A stretch of DNA of 64,000 nucleotides from Tissierellales bacterium (lineage in GTDB: Bacteria; Bacillota; Clostridia; Tissierellales; Sedimentibacteraceae). A program made the position numbers and the translations under genes. Where the stretch lies: contig JAHDQO010000002.1 of assembly GCA_018433765.1 (NCBI GenBank), forward strand, positions 215,874 to 279,873, given 5' to 3'. Positions 8,152 to 17,647 of the stretch are shown in pieces (within the stretch, counting starts at the first letter, position 1; each line of letters opens with the position of its first letter). The notes beneath the pieces were generated by a model. The model ran no database searches and was not told where the DNA came from. It worked only from the letters and a program-made list of their open reading frames with translations.

Positions 8152-9360
8152 TTACTGTATAGTACTTACCATGTCAAACATTGGCATTACCATTGCTATA
8201 ACTATAAATCCTATAATTAAAGCCATAAATACTATCATAATAGGTTCTAATACAGTGGTCAATTTTTGTACCGCTGAATCTACTTCTTCGTCATAAAAAT
8301 CAGCTGTCTTTGCAAGTATTTCTTCTATTGCTCCAGAATCTTCTCCTATCTTCATCATTGAAGTTACCATAGGTGGAAAAACTCTACTGTGTTTTAAAGG
8401 TTCAGATAATCCTATACCCTTTCTTACATCTTCTTTTGATTTTAGAATGACACTTCCTATATATTCATTTCCTGTTACTTTTGCAACTATTTCTAGAGCA
8501 TTTATTAATGGCACACCGCTTCCAAGTAATGTAGATAAAGTTCTAGTAAACCTTGAAGTTGCAATTTTTAAATTTACATTTTTTAAAATGGGAATTTCTA
8601 ATTTTAATTTATCTATTCCAATTTTAGTTGATTTGTTGCTGCTTAAGGTTTTAACTAAAACAATTATTAATGTAATGAAAATTATGATAATATACCATCT
8701 ATTCTGTATAAAATCACTCATGTTTAACATAGCAATAGTTGGAGCTGGAAGCTCTACTCCTGAACTTTCAAACATTCCTATAAAAGTAGGCATAACACTG
8801 GTTAATAGAAAGATAACAACTGCAGTGGCTACTATAGCAAGTACTATTGGATACGCCATTGCACCTTTAATTTTATTTTCAATTTTAAATTCTTTTTCAA
8901 AATGTATTGCAAGCCTGTCCATAATAACATCAAGATTTCCACTTACTTCTCCTGCTTCAACCATATTAATTAATATTTCTGGAAAAACATTATCATGTTT
9001 TCTCAAAGCTTCTGAAAAGGTAAATCCTTTTTGTAAATTTTCAAACAAATCGTTTATTATATTTCTCAGCCTTTTATTATCTGTCTGCTGCTTTATAATA
9101 TCTAAACAGTTAATTATAGGTACTCCAGCATTTAACATAGCTTGGAATTGTCTGCAAAAAACTGCTAAATCCTTTGATGTTACTCTTTGCAAGTTTGTAA
9201 ATAACGAAATAGAGGTTTTATTCTTAACTTCTTCAACATTTAATATAATGTATTCTCTTTCTTTAAGCATAAATGTAACTTCACTAGCTGTCTGAGCAGT
9301 GTAAGTATCCTTTATCCTTTTTCCATTTTGATTTAAGACTGTATATTCAAATAATGGCAT
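8152..9360 (-). CDS. pilC: Type IV pilus platform protein PilC
   Basis: This 402-aa polytopic membrane protein of the GspF/PilC family is the platform on which the PilB and PilT motors act. Two related GspF domains are visible, each with the pattern of an FxRQFxxMLxxGVP-type helix (FCRQFQAMLNAGVPI near 68; FTRTLSTLLGSGVPL near 270) followed by a GxxxSEAL/SEPL segment. Three strongly hydrophobic stretches lie near 165-190, 220-240 and 375-395. It starts 12 bases after pilT with GAGGTG before the ATG. Length and order agree with the family. Confidence 0.95.
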   Translation of the reverse strand: MPLFEYTVLNQNGKRIKDTYTAQTASEVTFMLKEREYIILNVEEVKNKTSISLFTNLQRVTSKDLAVFCRQFQAMLNAGVPIINCLDIIKQQTDNKRLRNIINDLFENLQKGFTFSEALRKHDNVFPEILINMVEAGEVSGNLDVIMDRLAIHFEKEFKIENKIKGAMAYPIVLAIVATAVVIFLLTSVMPTFIGMFESSGVELPAPTIAMLNMSDFIQNRWYIIIIFITLIIVLVKTLSSNKSTKIGIDKLKLEIPILKNVNLKIATSRFTRTLSTLLGSGVPLINALEIVAKVTGNEYIGSVILKSKEDVRKGIGLSEPLKHSRVFPPMVTSMMKIGEDSGAIEEILAKTADFYDEEVDSAVQKLTTVLEPIMIVFMALIIGFIVIAMVMPMFDMVSTIQ

Positions 9361-9372
9361 GTATTCACCTCT

Positions 9373-10431
9373 TTATATTGTTGTTAGTCTTTTTATATAA
9401 TCTATATCAATAGCACTCGATAATAATGTATCTTTAGATATAACATCTTTTCTATACAGTTCAAGAAGCTTACTGTCCATGGTATGCATACCAAATTTAG
9501 CACCAGTTTGTATGGAATTTTGTATTTGATGTGTTTTCTTTTCTCTAATTAAGTTTCTTAGAGCGGGAGTTGATGTCATTACTTCCGTTGCTACTACTCT
9601 ACTATTTCCATTCTTTTTAACTAATAGCTGTTGTGAAACTACTGCTTCTAGTACATTAGCTAATTGGATTGATACTTGCTGCTGCTGATATGGTGGAAAT
9701 ATATCAATTATCCTATCTATTGTACTTGCTGCACCAATAGTATGAAGTGTTGAAAATACCAAGTGTCCAGTTTCAGCTGCTGTTAAAGCTATTGATATGG
9801 TTTCTAAATCTCTCATTTCACCAAGCAGTATTACATCAGGATCTTGCCTGAGAGAGGCTCTTAATCCGCTTGCAAAATTCTTAAAATCTGCACCCAGCTC
9901 TCTTTGATTTACAATGCTTCTATTATGTTTGTGCAAATATTCTATAGGATCTTCTAAAGTTAGGATATGACATTTACGCTCATTATTTATTCTATTTATC
10001 ATAGAAGCTAATGTGGTAGATTTACCACTTCCTGTAGGGCCTGTAACTAATATCAAACCTCTTTTTTTCCTTATGAGTTCTTTTAGTACAGGTGGAAGAT
10101 GTAATTCTTCTATAGTTGGAATTGAAAGAGCTACAGAACGAATTGCCATGCCGTAAGTTCCTCTTTGCTTAAATATGTTTATTCTGAATCTTCCTATATT
10201 CTTTAGTGATAATGATAAGTCAATATCTCCATTTTCTTTAAGTATCTCATATTGCTCTTCTGTAACTATCTGTTTTACTAATTCCAGTGTATCATTAGGT
10301 TGTAATTTTTCGTCTCCAAATTTTTCTAGTCTTCCGTTAATTCTTATAGAAGGATAATAAGCAACAGTTATGTGTAAATCTGAAGCTTTTAACTCAACTG
10401 TTTTTTGTAGTAATTCCATAATGTTATACAT
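9373..10431 (-). CDS. pilT: Type IV pilus retraction ATPase PilT
   Basis: This 352-aa hexameric cytoplasmic ATPase disassembles the pilus and powers retraction and twitching. An N-terminal PAS-like domain (SDLHITVAYYPSIRING) precedes the RecA-like core with Walker A GPTGSGKST (near 130), a Walker B region DPDVILLGEMRD, the His box HLVFSTLHT, and the C-terminal AIRS-like segment near ALRNLIREKK. There is no zinc motif, which separates it from PilB. It sits 48 bases after pilB. Its presence means the pili are probably retractable. The start could be ATG 10431 or ATG 10419; neither has a strong ribosome site. Confidence 0.95.
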   Translation of the reverse strand: MYNIMELLQKTVELKASDLHITVAYYPSIRINGRLEKFGDEKLQPNDTLELVKQIVTEEQYEILKENGDIDLSLSLKNIGRFRINIFKQRGTYGMAIRSVALSIPTIEELHLPPVLKELIRKKRGLILVTGPTGSGKSTTLASMINRINNERKCHILTLEDPIEYLHKHNRSIVNQRELGADFKNFASGLRASLRQDPDVILLGEMRDLETISIALTAAETGHLVFSTLHTIGAASTIDRIIDIFPPYQQQQVSIQLANVLEAVVSQQLLVKKNGNSRVVATEVMTSTPALRNLIREKKTHQIQNSIQTGAKFGMHTMDSKLLELYRKDVISKDTLLSSAIDIDYIKRLTTI

Positions 10432-10479
10432 ATTTTATACCAACTTTCATTTGACAATTTATTCATAATTTTTTTGTCG

Positions 10480-12171
10480 TCACTCTTCTAATGTATATGT
10501 TGCTCGCAATAGTTCATCAACTGTAGTTATGCCATTTAAAACTAACTCTTTACAATTTTGCTGTAAAGTAATCATGCCATCATTTATTGCTGATTCTCTT
10601 ATTTTGTCTACTGAACAGTCTTTATTTATAAAGTCACGTATTTCTCCAGTTATTTTCATAACTTCATGTATAGCGGTTCTGCCTTTATAACCTGTATTAT
10701 AGCAGCTAGAGCATCCAGTTCCTGTATACAATACTACATCATCTTCTATATTAAGTATTTCTTTTTCATGCTGAGTAATTTTATATGATGTTTTACAATT
10801 ATCACAGATTTTTCTTACAAGCCTTTGAGCAATTATTCCTTTTACAGAAGTAGATATGAGATAATCTTGTATATTCATATCAGCAAGACGCATTATAGTT
10901 GAAGGAGCATCATTTGTATGCATTGTACTGATAACTATATGACCAGTAATAGCTGCTCTAACTGCAATTTGAGCTGTTTCAGCATCTCTTATTTCACCTA
11001 TCATTATTATATCAGGGTCTTGTCTTAATATTGATCTTAGTCCATTTGAAAATGTTAGCCCAGCTTTATTATTTACTTGAACTTGGTTAATACCATCTAG
11101 TCTATACTCAACAGGATCTTCTACAGTAATTATATTTGTATCTATTTTATTAAAATCGTTAAGTACAGTATATAATGTTGTTGTTTTACCACTTCCAGTA
11201 GGTCCTGTAACTAGTAATATACCATTGGGTATTGATAGTAAACTGTTAAATTTTTTCAAATTTTCATTAGTAAATCCTAATTCTTTCTTAGACTTAAGAA
11301 AGTTTTTCCTATCTAATAGCCTAATAACAACTTTTTCTCCATATACTGTAGGAAGAACTGATACACGAAGATCTAGTACTCCTCCATCTATATTCATTTC
11401 AACTCTACCATCTTGAGGTAATCTTTTCTCTGCAATATTTAGACCAGCTATTATTTTTATTCTTGTAATTATAGCTGAATGTGTTTTTTTAGAAGGAGTC
11501 ATTATTTCTTGAAGTTTTCCATCTATTCTAAATCTTATTCTAATAATATTGTCATATGGTTCTATATGTATATCACTTGCTCTTGATTTAAGAGCTTGTC
11601 TTATTAATGAGTTTATGAGTCTTACTACAGGTGCATTTTTTATATCATTACTTATTTCTTCGTTCTCTTCTGTTAGTGCATATTCATTTGAATACTGCTT
11701 AGTAAAATCTTCTATCGCTTTTTCTGCACTTTGTTTTCCAAAATATTGGTCTATTGCATTTATTATGTCTTGTTTAGAAGTTAAAACAGGTTCTACTTTC
11801 ATTTCAGTAGCCATTTCTATATCATCAATTGCAAAAATATTAAGTGGATCGTTCATTGCTACAGTTAATTTATTACCCTCAACTCTAACAGGTATAGCAA
11901 AATATCTTCTAGCTAAATTCTCAGATATTAGCCTAGGGATATCTGGATCCACTACATATTTCTGAATATCAAATTGTGTTATACCCATTTGCTGTTCTAA
12001 GACATTAATAATATCTCTTTCATTTATGTATTCTCTTTCTACTAGTATTTCTCCTAGTTTTTGTCCTGTAAGCTCTTGCTGATTTAAAGCTTCATTAAGC
12101 TGCCTTTTAGTTATTTTGCCAGAAAGAATAAGTAAATCACCTAATCTCATTATTTTTTTCTTATATTCCAA
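10480..12171 (-). CDS. pilB: Type IV pilus extension ATPase PilB
   Basis: This is a GspE/PilB-family motor that drives pilus polymerisation. An N-terminal MshEN (GspE_N) domain (residues about 5-145), of a type that in other species can bind c-di-GMP, is followed by the ATPase core with Walker A GPTGSGKTT, an Asp-box/Walker B region QDPDIIMIGEIRD, the His-box HIVISTMHT and a zinc pair CDNC...CSSC near the C-terminus. The start chosen is TTG 12171 (AGGTG six bases before). GTG 12180 and ATG 12150 are alternatives. The 5' end overlaps aroE by 11 bases, so the pilus operon is translated as a continuation of aroE. Confidence 0.93.
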   Translation of the reverse strand: MEYKKKIMRLGDLLILSGKITKRQLNEALNQQELTGQKLGEILVEREYINERDIINVLEQQMGITQFDIQKYVVDPDIPRLISENLARRYFAIPVRVEGNKLTVAMNDPLNIFAIDDIEMATEMKVEPVLTSKQDIINAIDQYFGKQSAEKAIEDFTKQYSNEYALTEENEEISNDIKNAPVVRLINSLIRQALKSRASDIHIEPYDNIIRIRFRIDGKLQEIMTPSKKTHSAIITRIKIIAGLNIAEKRLPQDGRVEMNIDGGVLDLRVSVLPTVYGEKVVIRLLDRKNFLKSKKELGFTNENLKKFNSLLSIPNGILLVTGPTGSGKTTTLYTVLNDFNKIDTNIITVEDPVEYRLDGINQVQVNNKAGLTFSNGLRSILRQDPDIIMIGEIRDAETAQIAVRAAITGHIVISTMHTNDAPSTIMRLADMNIQDYLISTSVKGIIAQRLVRKICDNCKTSYKITQHEKEILNIEDDVVLYTGTGCSSCYNTGYKGRTAIHEVMKITGEIRDFINKDCSVDKIRESAINDGMITLQQNCKELVLNGITTVDELLRATYTLEE

Positions 12172-13000
12172 TTTTATCACCTACTAACAAGTATTTTTTT
12201 ATATCACTAATCTTTAGTTTTTTATTCAACCATATTTCCTCACTAAGTAACGCTTGATATATAAGCATATCTATTCCATTAATAGTCTGACATCCAAATA
12301 AACTAGCATCTAACAGGAACTTAGTTTTTCTTGGTTTGTATATAATATCATAAAATGTTGAACTACAATTAGCCTTTTTTATTTCAATTGGTGATATATT
12401 GGTATTAGGTTCCATACCTACAGAAGTACAATTTATTATTAGTTTATATTTTTCAAAATTGGTAATATCATTATTTGTATATATATCAACATTTATATTT
12501 TTAAATTTTTCATTAATCTCAATTTTAAGAATTTCTGCTCTTTTTCTAGTTCTATTTAATATGGTTATTTTTTTGGGCTCCATATTTGCGCAAGCAAAAG
12601 CTATAGCTTTTGATGCTCCTCCAGAACCTATAATGCATACATCTTCATTTTTAATTTTTATATTTCTTTCATTTAAGGTATAAATAAAGCCTAAATAGTC
12701 TGTATTATAACCTGTTAACTCACCGTTTATAATTTTAACAGTATTAACAGCATTTACATTAACTGCTGACTCATCAACTTTATTTAGATATTTAAATATT
12801 TTTTCTTTAAAAGGAATAGTAACATTAAATCCTTTATAATCTAATGCAACAAGACTGCTTATTGCTTCTTCTAATTTTTCTTCATTTACTTCAAATGCTG
12901 TATAAATGCCTTCAATTTTATTATATATGAAACTTGAGTTGTGTATGTTAGGAGATAAAGATTTAGAGATTGGTTTTCCAATAAGGCAAAAGTTTTTCAA
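12161..13000 (-). CDS. aroE: Shikimate dehydrogenase (NADP+)
   Basis: AroE reduces 3-dehydroshikimate to shikimate in aromatic amino-acid synthesis. This 279-aa protein shows the substrate loop SKSLSPNIHN (near 14), the catalytic Lys in NVTIPFKEKIF, the nucleotide-binding GSGGASKAIA, NCTSVGM and the C-terminal GIDMLIYQA. It uses a TTG start with AGAGGATAA upstream. It overlaps pilB and follows sigK by 48 bases. It has no obvious link to pilus function, so it is probably a positional hitchhiker that heads the transcript. Confidence 0.95.
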   Translation of the reverse strand: MKNFCLIGKPISKSLSPNIHNSSFIYNKIEGIYTAFEVNEEKLEEAISSLVALDYKGFNVTIPFKEKIFKYLNKVDESAVNVNAVNTVKIINGELTGYNTDYLGFIYTLNERNIKIKNEDVCIIGSGGASKAIAFACANMEPKKITILNRTRKRAEILKIEINEKFKNINVDIYTNNDITNFEKYKLIINCTSVGMEPNTNISPIEIKKANCSSTFYDIIYKPRKTKFLLDASLFGCQTINGIDMLIYQALLSEEIWLNKKLKISDIKKYLLVGDKIGI

Positions 13001-13048
13001 TTTAATTATCCTCTTTCGTAAGAATTTTTTTAAGTTTAATTAGCTAAT

Positions 13049-13765
13049 TTAAATTAATAAACATTTATTCATATTTTTTGCTACAAATGAGTTATATAAT
13101 TTTTTCAATGCTTTTTTTTCTATTCTAGAAACATATGACCTTGAAATACCTAGTGATTTTGCTATTTCTCTCTGAGTTTTATTTTCATTTTGCTTTATAC
13201 CATACCTCATTTCAATGATTTTCTTTTCTCTATCAAGTAAAGAATTTTCTAAAACTTCTTTTAGAACTTTAATTTTTTGCTCTTTATCTAATTTATCGAT
13301 TACTTCTTCGCATTCATATTTTATTATATCTATTAAGTATATACTATTGCCTTCTTTATCAGTACCTAAAGGTTCATGTAATGATATTTCACTTTTTAAT
13401 TTTTTATCGCTACGCAGTGTCATTAAGATTTCATTATCAATACATTTTGCCGCATAAGTAGCTAATCTAGTTCCCTTACTATTGTCATAAGTTGTTACTG
13501 CTTTAATCAACCCTATTGTTCCTATAGAAATCAAATCTTCTTGATCTATTCCAACATTTTTGTATTTTTTCACCACGTGAGCAACTAGTCTTAAATTTCT
13601 TTCTATTAGAATGTTTCTTGATTTAATGTCGCCGGTATTGGCTTTTTCTATAAGAATAAATTCTTCTTCTTTGTTCAAAGGTTGTGGAAAAGAACTACCA
13701 TTAGTAATATACCCAAAAATAAAAATACTTAACGGAAAAATCATATCAATTATTGTTTCTAACAA
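13049..13765 (-). CDS. sigK: RNA polymerase sporulation sigma factor SigK (with pro-sequence)
   Basis: This 238-aa late mother-cell sigma factor drives spore-coat and maturation genes. Visible parts are an N-terminal hydrophobic pro-sequence (about residues 1-20), then FPQPLNKEEEF, region 2 (IERNLRLVAHVVKKY; EDLISIGTIGLIKAV; RLATYAAKCIDNEI) and region 4 with a helix-turn-helix (TQREIAKSLGISRSYVSRIEKKALKKL). The TTG start has GGAGGTG six bases ahead. The frame is unbroken, so no skin-type element interrupts it here. The pro-sequence implies proteolytic activation, as in Bacillus, and unlike C. difficile, whose SigK lacks it. Confidence 0.95.
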   Translation of the reverse strand: MLETIIDMIFPLSIFIFGYITNGSSFPQPLNKEEEFILIEKANTGDIKSRNILIERNLRLVAHVVKKYKNVGIDQEDLISIGTIGLIKAVTTYDNSKGTRLATYAAKCIDNEILMTLRSDKKLKSEISLHEPLGTDKEGNSIYLIDIIKYECEEVIDKLDKEQKIKVLKEVLENSLLDREKKIIEMRYGIKQNENKTQREIAKSLGISRSYVSRIEKKALKKLYNSFVAKNMNKCLLI

Positions 13766-13789
13766 AAAAACACCTCCAAAGCTACCTTA

Positions 13790-13816
13790 TAGTATATGCA
13801 GGAAACTTTGAAGTGT
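13790..13816 (-). promoter_or_regulatory. Possible mother-cell sigma (SigK/SigE-type) promoter of sigK
   Basis: On the minus strand CATATACTA (13798-13790) fits the CATANNNTA -10 shared by SigK-type promoters, and AC (13816-13815) lies exactly 16 bases upstream, the SigK -35. The site is 24 bases before the sigK start. It would allow autoregulation. The motif has low information content, so it is a suggestion only. Confidence 0.4.
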
Positions 13817-13825
13817 GTATGTACA

Positions 13826-14446
13826 TTATTTATTTATTAAAGATTTTATTTTTGTTACCATTATATCTATTGCAACTAGATTGTGTCCACCTTCTGGAAT
13901 AATTATATCTGCATATTTTTTTGTTGGTTCTATAAATTGTTCATGTGCTGGTCTCACAGTGTTAATATATTGTGCTAAAACAGAATCAAGTGTTCTCCCT
14001 CTTTCATTTATATCTCTAATTATTCTTCTCATAAGTCTTATATCTGAGTCAGTATCAACAAATATTTTTATATCAAGTCTATTTCTAAGTCTTTCATCAT
14101 AAAAAATCAAAATACCTTCAACAATAATTATTTCTTTTGGTTTAACCTCTACTGTTTCTTTTTTTCTATTGTGTATTTCATAATCATAAAGAGGTTTGTT
14201 GATTGCCTGTCCTTTTTTTAATTTATCAATATGTTTTATCAATAAATCATTGTCAAAAGCAAAGGGATGATCATAATTAGTCTTGCATCTTTCTTCATAA
14301 GTTAGATTACTTTGATCTTTATAATATGAATCCTGTTCTATCATAGTTATACTTTTCTCAGGTACTTCAGAAAATATTTTATTTACTATTGTAGTTTTAC
14401 CAGAACCGCTTCCTCCAGTAATTCCGATGAAAATAGGAGTATTCAT
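13826..14446 (-). CDS. udk: Uridine kinase
   Basis: Udk phosphorylates uridine and cytidine to UMP and CMP in pyrimidine salvage. The 206-aa protein has Walker [10 protein letters not shown] at the start, [17 protein letters not shown], the Glu in IIVEGILIF, and [11 protein letters not shown]. The start is set at ATG 14446, which has GAGAGG seven bases ahead and leads straight into the P-loop; an upstream in-frame start at 14482 would add 12 basic residues from inside the preceding gene. It begins just after the trhP stop, as in the Bacillus yrrMNO-udk order. Confidence 0.95.
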   Translation of the reverse strand: MNTPIFIGITGGSGSGKTTIVNKIFSEVPEKSITMIEQDSYYKDQSNLTYEERCKTNYDHPFAFDNDLLIKHIDKLKKGQAINKPLYDYEIHNRKKETVEVKPKEIIIVEGILIFYDERLRNRLDIKIFVDTDSDIRLMRRIIRDINERGRTLDSVLAQYINTVRPAHEQFIEPTKKYADIIIPEGGHNLVAIDIMVTKIKSLINK

Positions 14447-14448
14447 AC

Positions 14449-15678
14449 TTATACCTCTCTTTTTTTTCTTAAAATATACCAAGAATTTACATCTATATCT
14501 TTTTCAATTTTAAGTTTTATTATCTGCTGTGGATGAGGAGCAGATGATATGTTTTCTCCTTTTTCATTTTTCATATGAGTAACTACTATTTCATTATGCT
14601 TACCTTTAGGGCCAAAAACTTCTAAAACATCTCCAACTGAAAACTTATTTCTCTGTTCCACTAAAGCATATTTAGTTTCTTTATTAAATTCTTTAATCAA
14701 ACCAACAAAGTCATATGTTCTAATATAACTGCTTGAGGTATATAATTGTCCTGTTTCATAAGGATTGCCAAAATAAAAGCCGTATGTGAAATCTCTATGT
14801 GATGCTTTCTCAAGTTCACTCTTCCAATAGTCAATATCTTCTATGGTTCCTGATTTCAACAATTCTTCTAAAGCATTTTTATATGCTTTAGTAACTGTTG
14901 CAGCATAATAAGAACTTTTCATTCTACCTTCTATTTTAAAGCTTCTAACTCCAATATTTATTAATTTTGACAAATGCTCAACAATACATAAATCTTTAGA
15001 ATTAAAAATAAACGTACCGGTTTCATCCTCTAATACTGGATAGTACTCTCCAGGTCTTTGCTCTTCAACTACATTATATTTCCACCTACACGGATGAGCA
15101 CATTGACCTTTATTAGAATATCTACCTGTCATAAAGCTACTTAAAAGGCATCTGCCAGAATATGATATGCACATAGCACCATGAACAAATGCTTCAAATT
15201 CTAATTCTTTAGGTGAATTACTTATTATTTCTTCTATTTCTTTAAAAGAAAGTTCTCTTGCTAAAACTATCCTCTTAACTCCTTGCTTATACCAAAAATT
15301 AGCTGTATGCGAATTTGTAGTATTAGCTTGTGTGCTTAAATGTATTTCCATTTCAGGAACTGTATTTTTTATTATTTCTATTACTCCTGGGTCTGATGCT
15401 ATAAGGGCATCTGCACCAATTTTACTCAAATATTTAACATATTCTTCAAATCCTATCAAGTCTTCATTATGTGGTACTATATTAACAGTTATATATGCTT
15501 TTTTACCTCTTTTATGACAATATTCAATCCCATCTTCTAAGTCTTTATGATCAAAATTTTTGGAACCCGCTCTCAATCCCATTGTTTTGCCTGCAAAGTA
15601 TACAGCATCTGCTCCATATTCAACTGCCATTATTAATTTCTCTAAGTTACCTGCTGGAGCTAATATTTCAGGAATCAT
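14449..15678 (-). CDS. trhP: U32-family tRNA hydroxylation protein (TrhP/YrrO-like)
   Basis: This 409-aa U32 peptidase-family protein carries the family signature around [18 protein letters not shown], and further cysteines in [12 protein letters not shown] that fit an Fe-S site. In Bacillus the relatives TrhP1/TrhP2 (YrrN/YrrO), named as peptidases, act with prephenate in forming 5-hydroxyuridine at the tRNA wobble position. The gene here starts one base after trmR, which methylates that product. Only one trhP gene is present where Bacillus has two. A sister role in rRNA hydroxylation (RlhA type) cannot be excluded from sequence alone, but the neighbour favours tRNA. Confidence 0.85.
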   Translation of the reverse strand: MIPEILAPAGNLEKLIMAVEYGADAVYFAGKTMGLRAGSKNFDHKDLEDGIEYCHKRGKKAYITVNIVPHNEDLIGFEEYVKYLSKIGADALIASDPGVIEIIKNTVPEMEIHLSTQANTTNSHTANFWYKQGVKRIVLARELSFKEIEEIISNSPKELEFEAFVHGAMCISYSGRCLLSSFMTGRYSNKGQCAHPCRWKYNVVEEQRPGEYYPVLEDETGTFIFNSKDLCIVEHLSKLINIGVRSFKIEGRMKSSYYAATVTKAYKNALEELLKSGTIEDIDYWKSELEKASHRDFTYGFYFGNPYETGQLYTSSSYIRTYDFVGLIKEFNKETKYALVEQRNKFSVGDVLEVFGPKGKHNEIVVTHMKNEKGENISSAPHPQQIIKLKIEKDIDVNSWYILRKKREV

Positions 15679-15679
15679 A

Positions 15680-16333
15680 TTATTTTTCCTCCTTAATTAA
15701 AGTAATAGCTACTCCATCTCCTAATGGTAGAACTGAAGTATCATATTTTTCATTATTACATATAAAATTCAAATAATTTCTCATTCTTTTAACTATAGTT
15801 TTTTTTCTTCTTATTACTAAATCATCACTTGCTATCATACCTTTATATAAGACATTATCTGATACTATTATTCCACCTGGTCTTATTAATCTGGTACATT
15901 GTTCGAAAAATTCTTCATAATGTCCTTTAGCAGCATCCATAAATATTAAATCAAACATTTTATCTAATTCACCTAAAATTTCTAAAGCGTCACCTTTAAT
16001 AGGTTTTATATTTAATTTTAAATTGAACTCACTTATATTTTGTAAAGCTTCATTATAAAAGTCTTCTCTTCTTTCTATAGTTACTATTTTTCCTTTATTA
16101 TTCATTGCTTGTGACATAAAAATTGATGAAAAACCTACATTAGTTCCTATTTCTAAAATATTCTGTGCATTTGTTATTTTTATTAATATTTTTAATAATT
16201 GTCCTACTTCTTTATGAATAATAGGAAGCTTCCTATGTTCACATTCTCTCCTAAGTCTCTCAATATTGATGTCTTCATCCTTCACTAGTTCCCTAATATA
16301 TGTCTCAATATAGTCTTTATTAATTAGTTCCAT
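15680..16333 (-). CDS. trmR: tRNA 5-hydroxyuridine O-methyltransferase (YrrM-like)
   Basis: This 217-aa SAM-dependent class I methyltransferase of the caffeoyl-CoA/catechol O-methyltransferase fold shows the SAM loop EIGTNVGFSSIFM (near 61), the acidic residue in VTIERREDF, and the metal-site segment DLIFMDAAKGHY with a later VSDNVLYKG. In Bacillus YrrM (TrmR) converts wobble 5-hydroxyuridine to 5-methoxyuridine. The adjacent trhP gene supplies that substrate. GGAGAAAAT precedes the ATG. Confidence 0.9.
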   Translation of the reverse strand: MELINKDYIETYIRELVKDEDINIERLRRECEHRKLPIIHKEVGQLLKILIKITNAQNILEIGTNVGFSSIFMSQAMNNKGKIVTIERREDFYNEALQNISEFNLKLNIKPIKGDALEILGELDKMFDLIFMDAAKGHYEEFFEQCTRLIRPGGIIVSDNVLYKGMIASDDLVIRRKKTIVKRMRNYLNFICNNEKYDTSVLPLGDGVAITLIKEEK

Positions 16334-16381
16334 ATTTTCTCCTTGCTATACAGTTAGTTGCTATTTGGTGATTAAGTAAGT

Positions 16382-17425
16382 TTATTGTTCATTATAAATA
16401 TATTTATCTTTAGCATCTAAAAAATCATCATAATTGTTAGTAAAATAATGTGTTCCATCTCCCTTTGATAAGAAAAATAAATAATCAACATCAGAAGGGT
16501 TAAGAGCAGCCAATATAGAAGATTTACTTGGAGAACAAATTGCATTTGGTGGAAGGCCAAAAATTTTATATGTATTGTATTCAGAATCTACTTCTAAGTC
16601 TTCAAATGTTAATCTTTTTTTCCACTCTCCTAAAGCATATTGTACTGTAGCACAAGATTCTAGTCTCCATCCTAAATCTAATCTGTTTAAGAAAACTGCT
16701 GCTACATCATCTCTTTCATCATTTAACATAGCTTCTTTTTCAATTATTGAAGAAAGTATTATTATATCCTTAAAGCTAAGTGAACTATTTCTTAATTTTT
16801 CTTTTATTTGTGAATTGTAGAAATCATCAAATTGCTTAAGTATTTTTCTTACAACATCTTCTTCATTTGATGTAATATAAATATTATATGTTTCTGGAAA
16901 CAAAAAACCCTCTAGCGAAGTGATATTACTATTCTCCTTTAAAAAAGAAAAATCATCTGTAAAAGCATCTACATTATTTAAAAGATTAATCAACACTTCA
17001 TTATTTAAATTAGCTTGTTCTGATATCGACTTAGCTGTTTCTTCTAAAGATAGTCCTTCAACAATAGTTATATTAATAGTATTAGAAGAAAAACCTCCTT
17101 TTATTAATAAATGTAATATTTCATCTACCGTCATATCTTTTCTAAGAATAAATATGCCCGCTTTTAGTTTACTATCTTGTCCATTTCTCCTAACGTAATA
17201 TTTAAAAACTAATTTATTTCTTATAATTCCATTATCATAAAGAATTTTAGCTATATTGGTCGTAGAACTTCCACTTGGTATTTCTATAGTATAGTCTTTA
17301 CTATCATCAGGGTCTATAGATTGTAAAGAATAATCTACATATTTGTTTACTGCCATGTAGATAGCAGCAATTATTATAAATATAATAATCAATACAATTA
17401 TTTTTTTATTTATAGGTTTTGTCAT
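16382..17425 (-). CDS. mltG: Endolytic murein transglycosylase MltG
   Basis: This 347-aa protein has one N-terminal membrane helix (about 8-26), a LysM-like region (VEGLSLEETAKSISEQ) and a YceG/MltG catalytic domain with the catalytic Glu in SSIIEKEAMLNDE, then AAVFLNRLDLGWRLESCATVQY and FGLPPNAICSPSKSSILAAL. MltG cuts nascent glycan strands at the membrane and limits chain length. It is the yrrL equivalent and heads the trmR-trhP-udk run. A promoter lies at 17498-17526. Confidence 0.95.
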   Translation of the reverse strand: MTKPINKKIIVLIIIFIIIAAIYMAVNKYVDYSLQSIDPDDSKDYTIEIPSGSSTTNIAKILYDNGIIRNKLVFKYYVRRNGQDSKLKAGIFILRKDMTVDEILHLLIKGGFSSNTINITIVEGLSLEETAKSISEQANLNNEVLINLLNNVDAFTDDFSFLKENSNITSLEGFLFPETYNIYITSNEEDVVRKILKQFDDFYNSQIKEKLRNSSLSFKDIIILSSIIEKEAMLNDERDDVAAVFLNRLDLGWRLESCATVQYALGEWKKRLTFEDLEVDSEYNTYKIFGLPPNAICSPSKSSILAALNPSDVDYLFFLSKGDGTHYFTNNYDDFLDAKDKYIYNEQ

Positions 17426-17497
17426 AATAACCTCCTATTGAGTTAATAATATATGTTAGCTTTATTTGATGATACAAATTTTTGAAAGCATATTTAA

Positions 17498-17526
17498 ATT
17501 ATACAGTTTTAAAAATATATTTACAA
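17498..17526 (-). promoter_or_regulatory. Sigma-A promoter for mltG-trmR-trhP-udk
   Basis: On the minus strand TTGTAA (17526-17521), a 17-base spacer and a perfect TATAAT (17503-17498) lie 73 bases before mltG and downstream of the RNase J terminator. The -35 is weak. Confidence 0.55.
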
Positions 17527-17565
17527 TATTATTATTATGTTAAAATTCTAAAAATAAGATTACTA

Positions 17566-17596
17566 AACAAAAAAGGCTTTTTAGCCTTTTTGTTTT
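17566..17596 (-). terminator. Terminator after rnj
   Basis: The inverted repeat AAAAGGCT-TTTT-AGCCTTTT (17571-17590) has a T-run on the minus strand, 50 bases past the rnj stop. It separates rnj from mltG. Confidence 0.8.
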
Positions 17597-17647
17597 AATA
17601 TCACTTATATCTATCGCTATATTATTAACTCTTTATTATATGGTTGT

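Noticed and set aside
8447-9295. A 282-codon plus-strand open frame inside pilC
   Set aside because: The minus strand encodes a clear PilC with its motifs. The plus frame has no start signal and no recognisable domain.
13001-13048. A terminator between sigK and aroE
   Set aside because: A short AT palindrome (AATTAGCTAATT) is there, but it is weak, has no GC stem and its following T-content is not a clean run.
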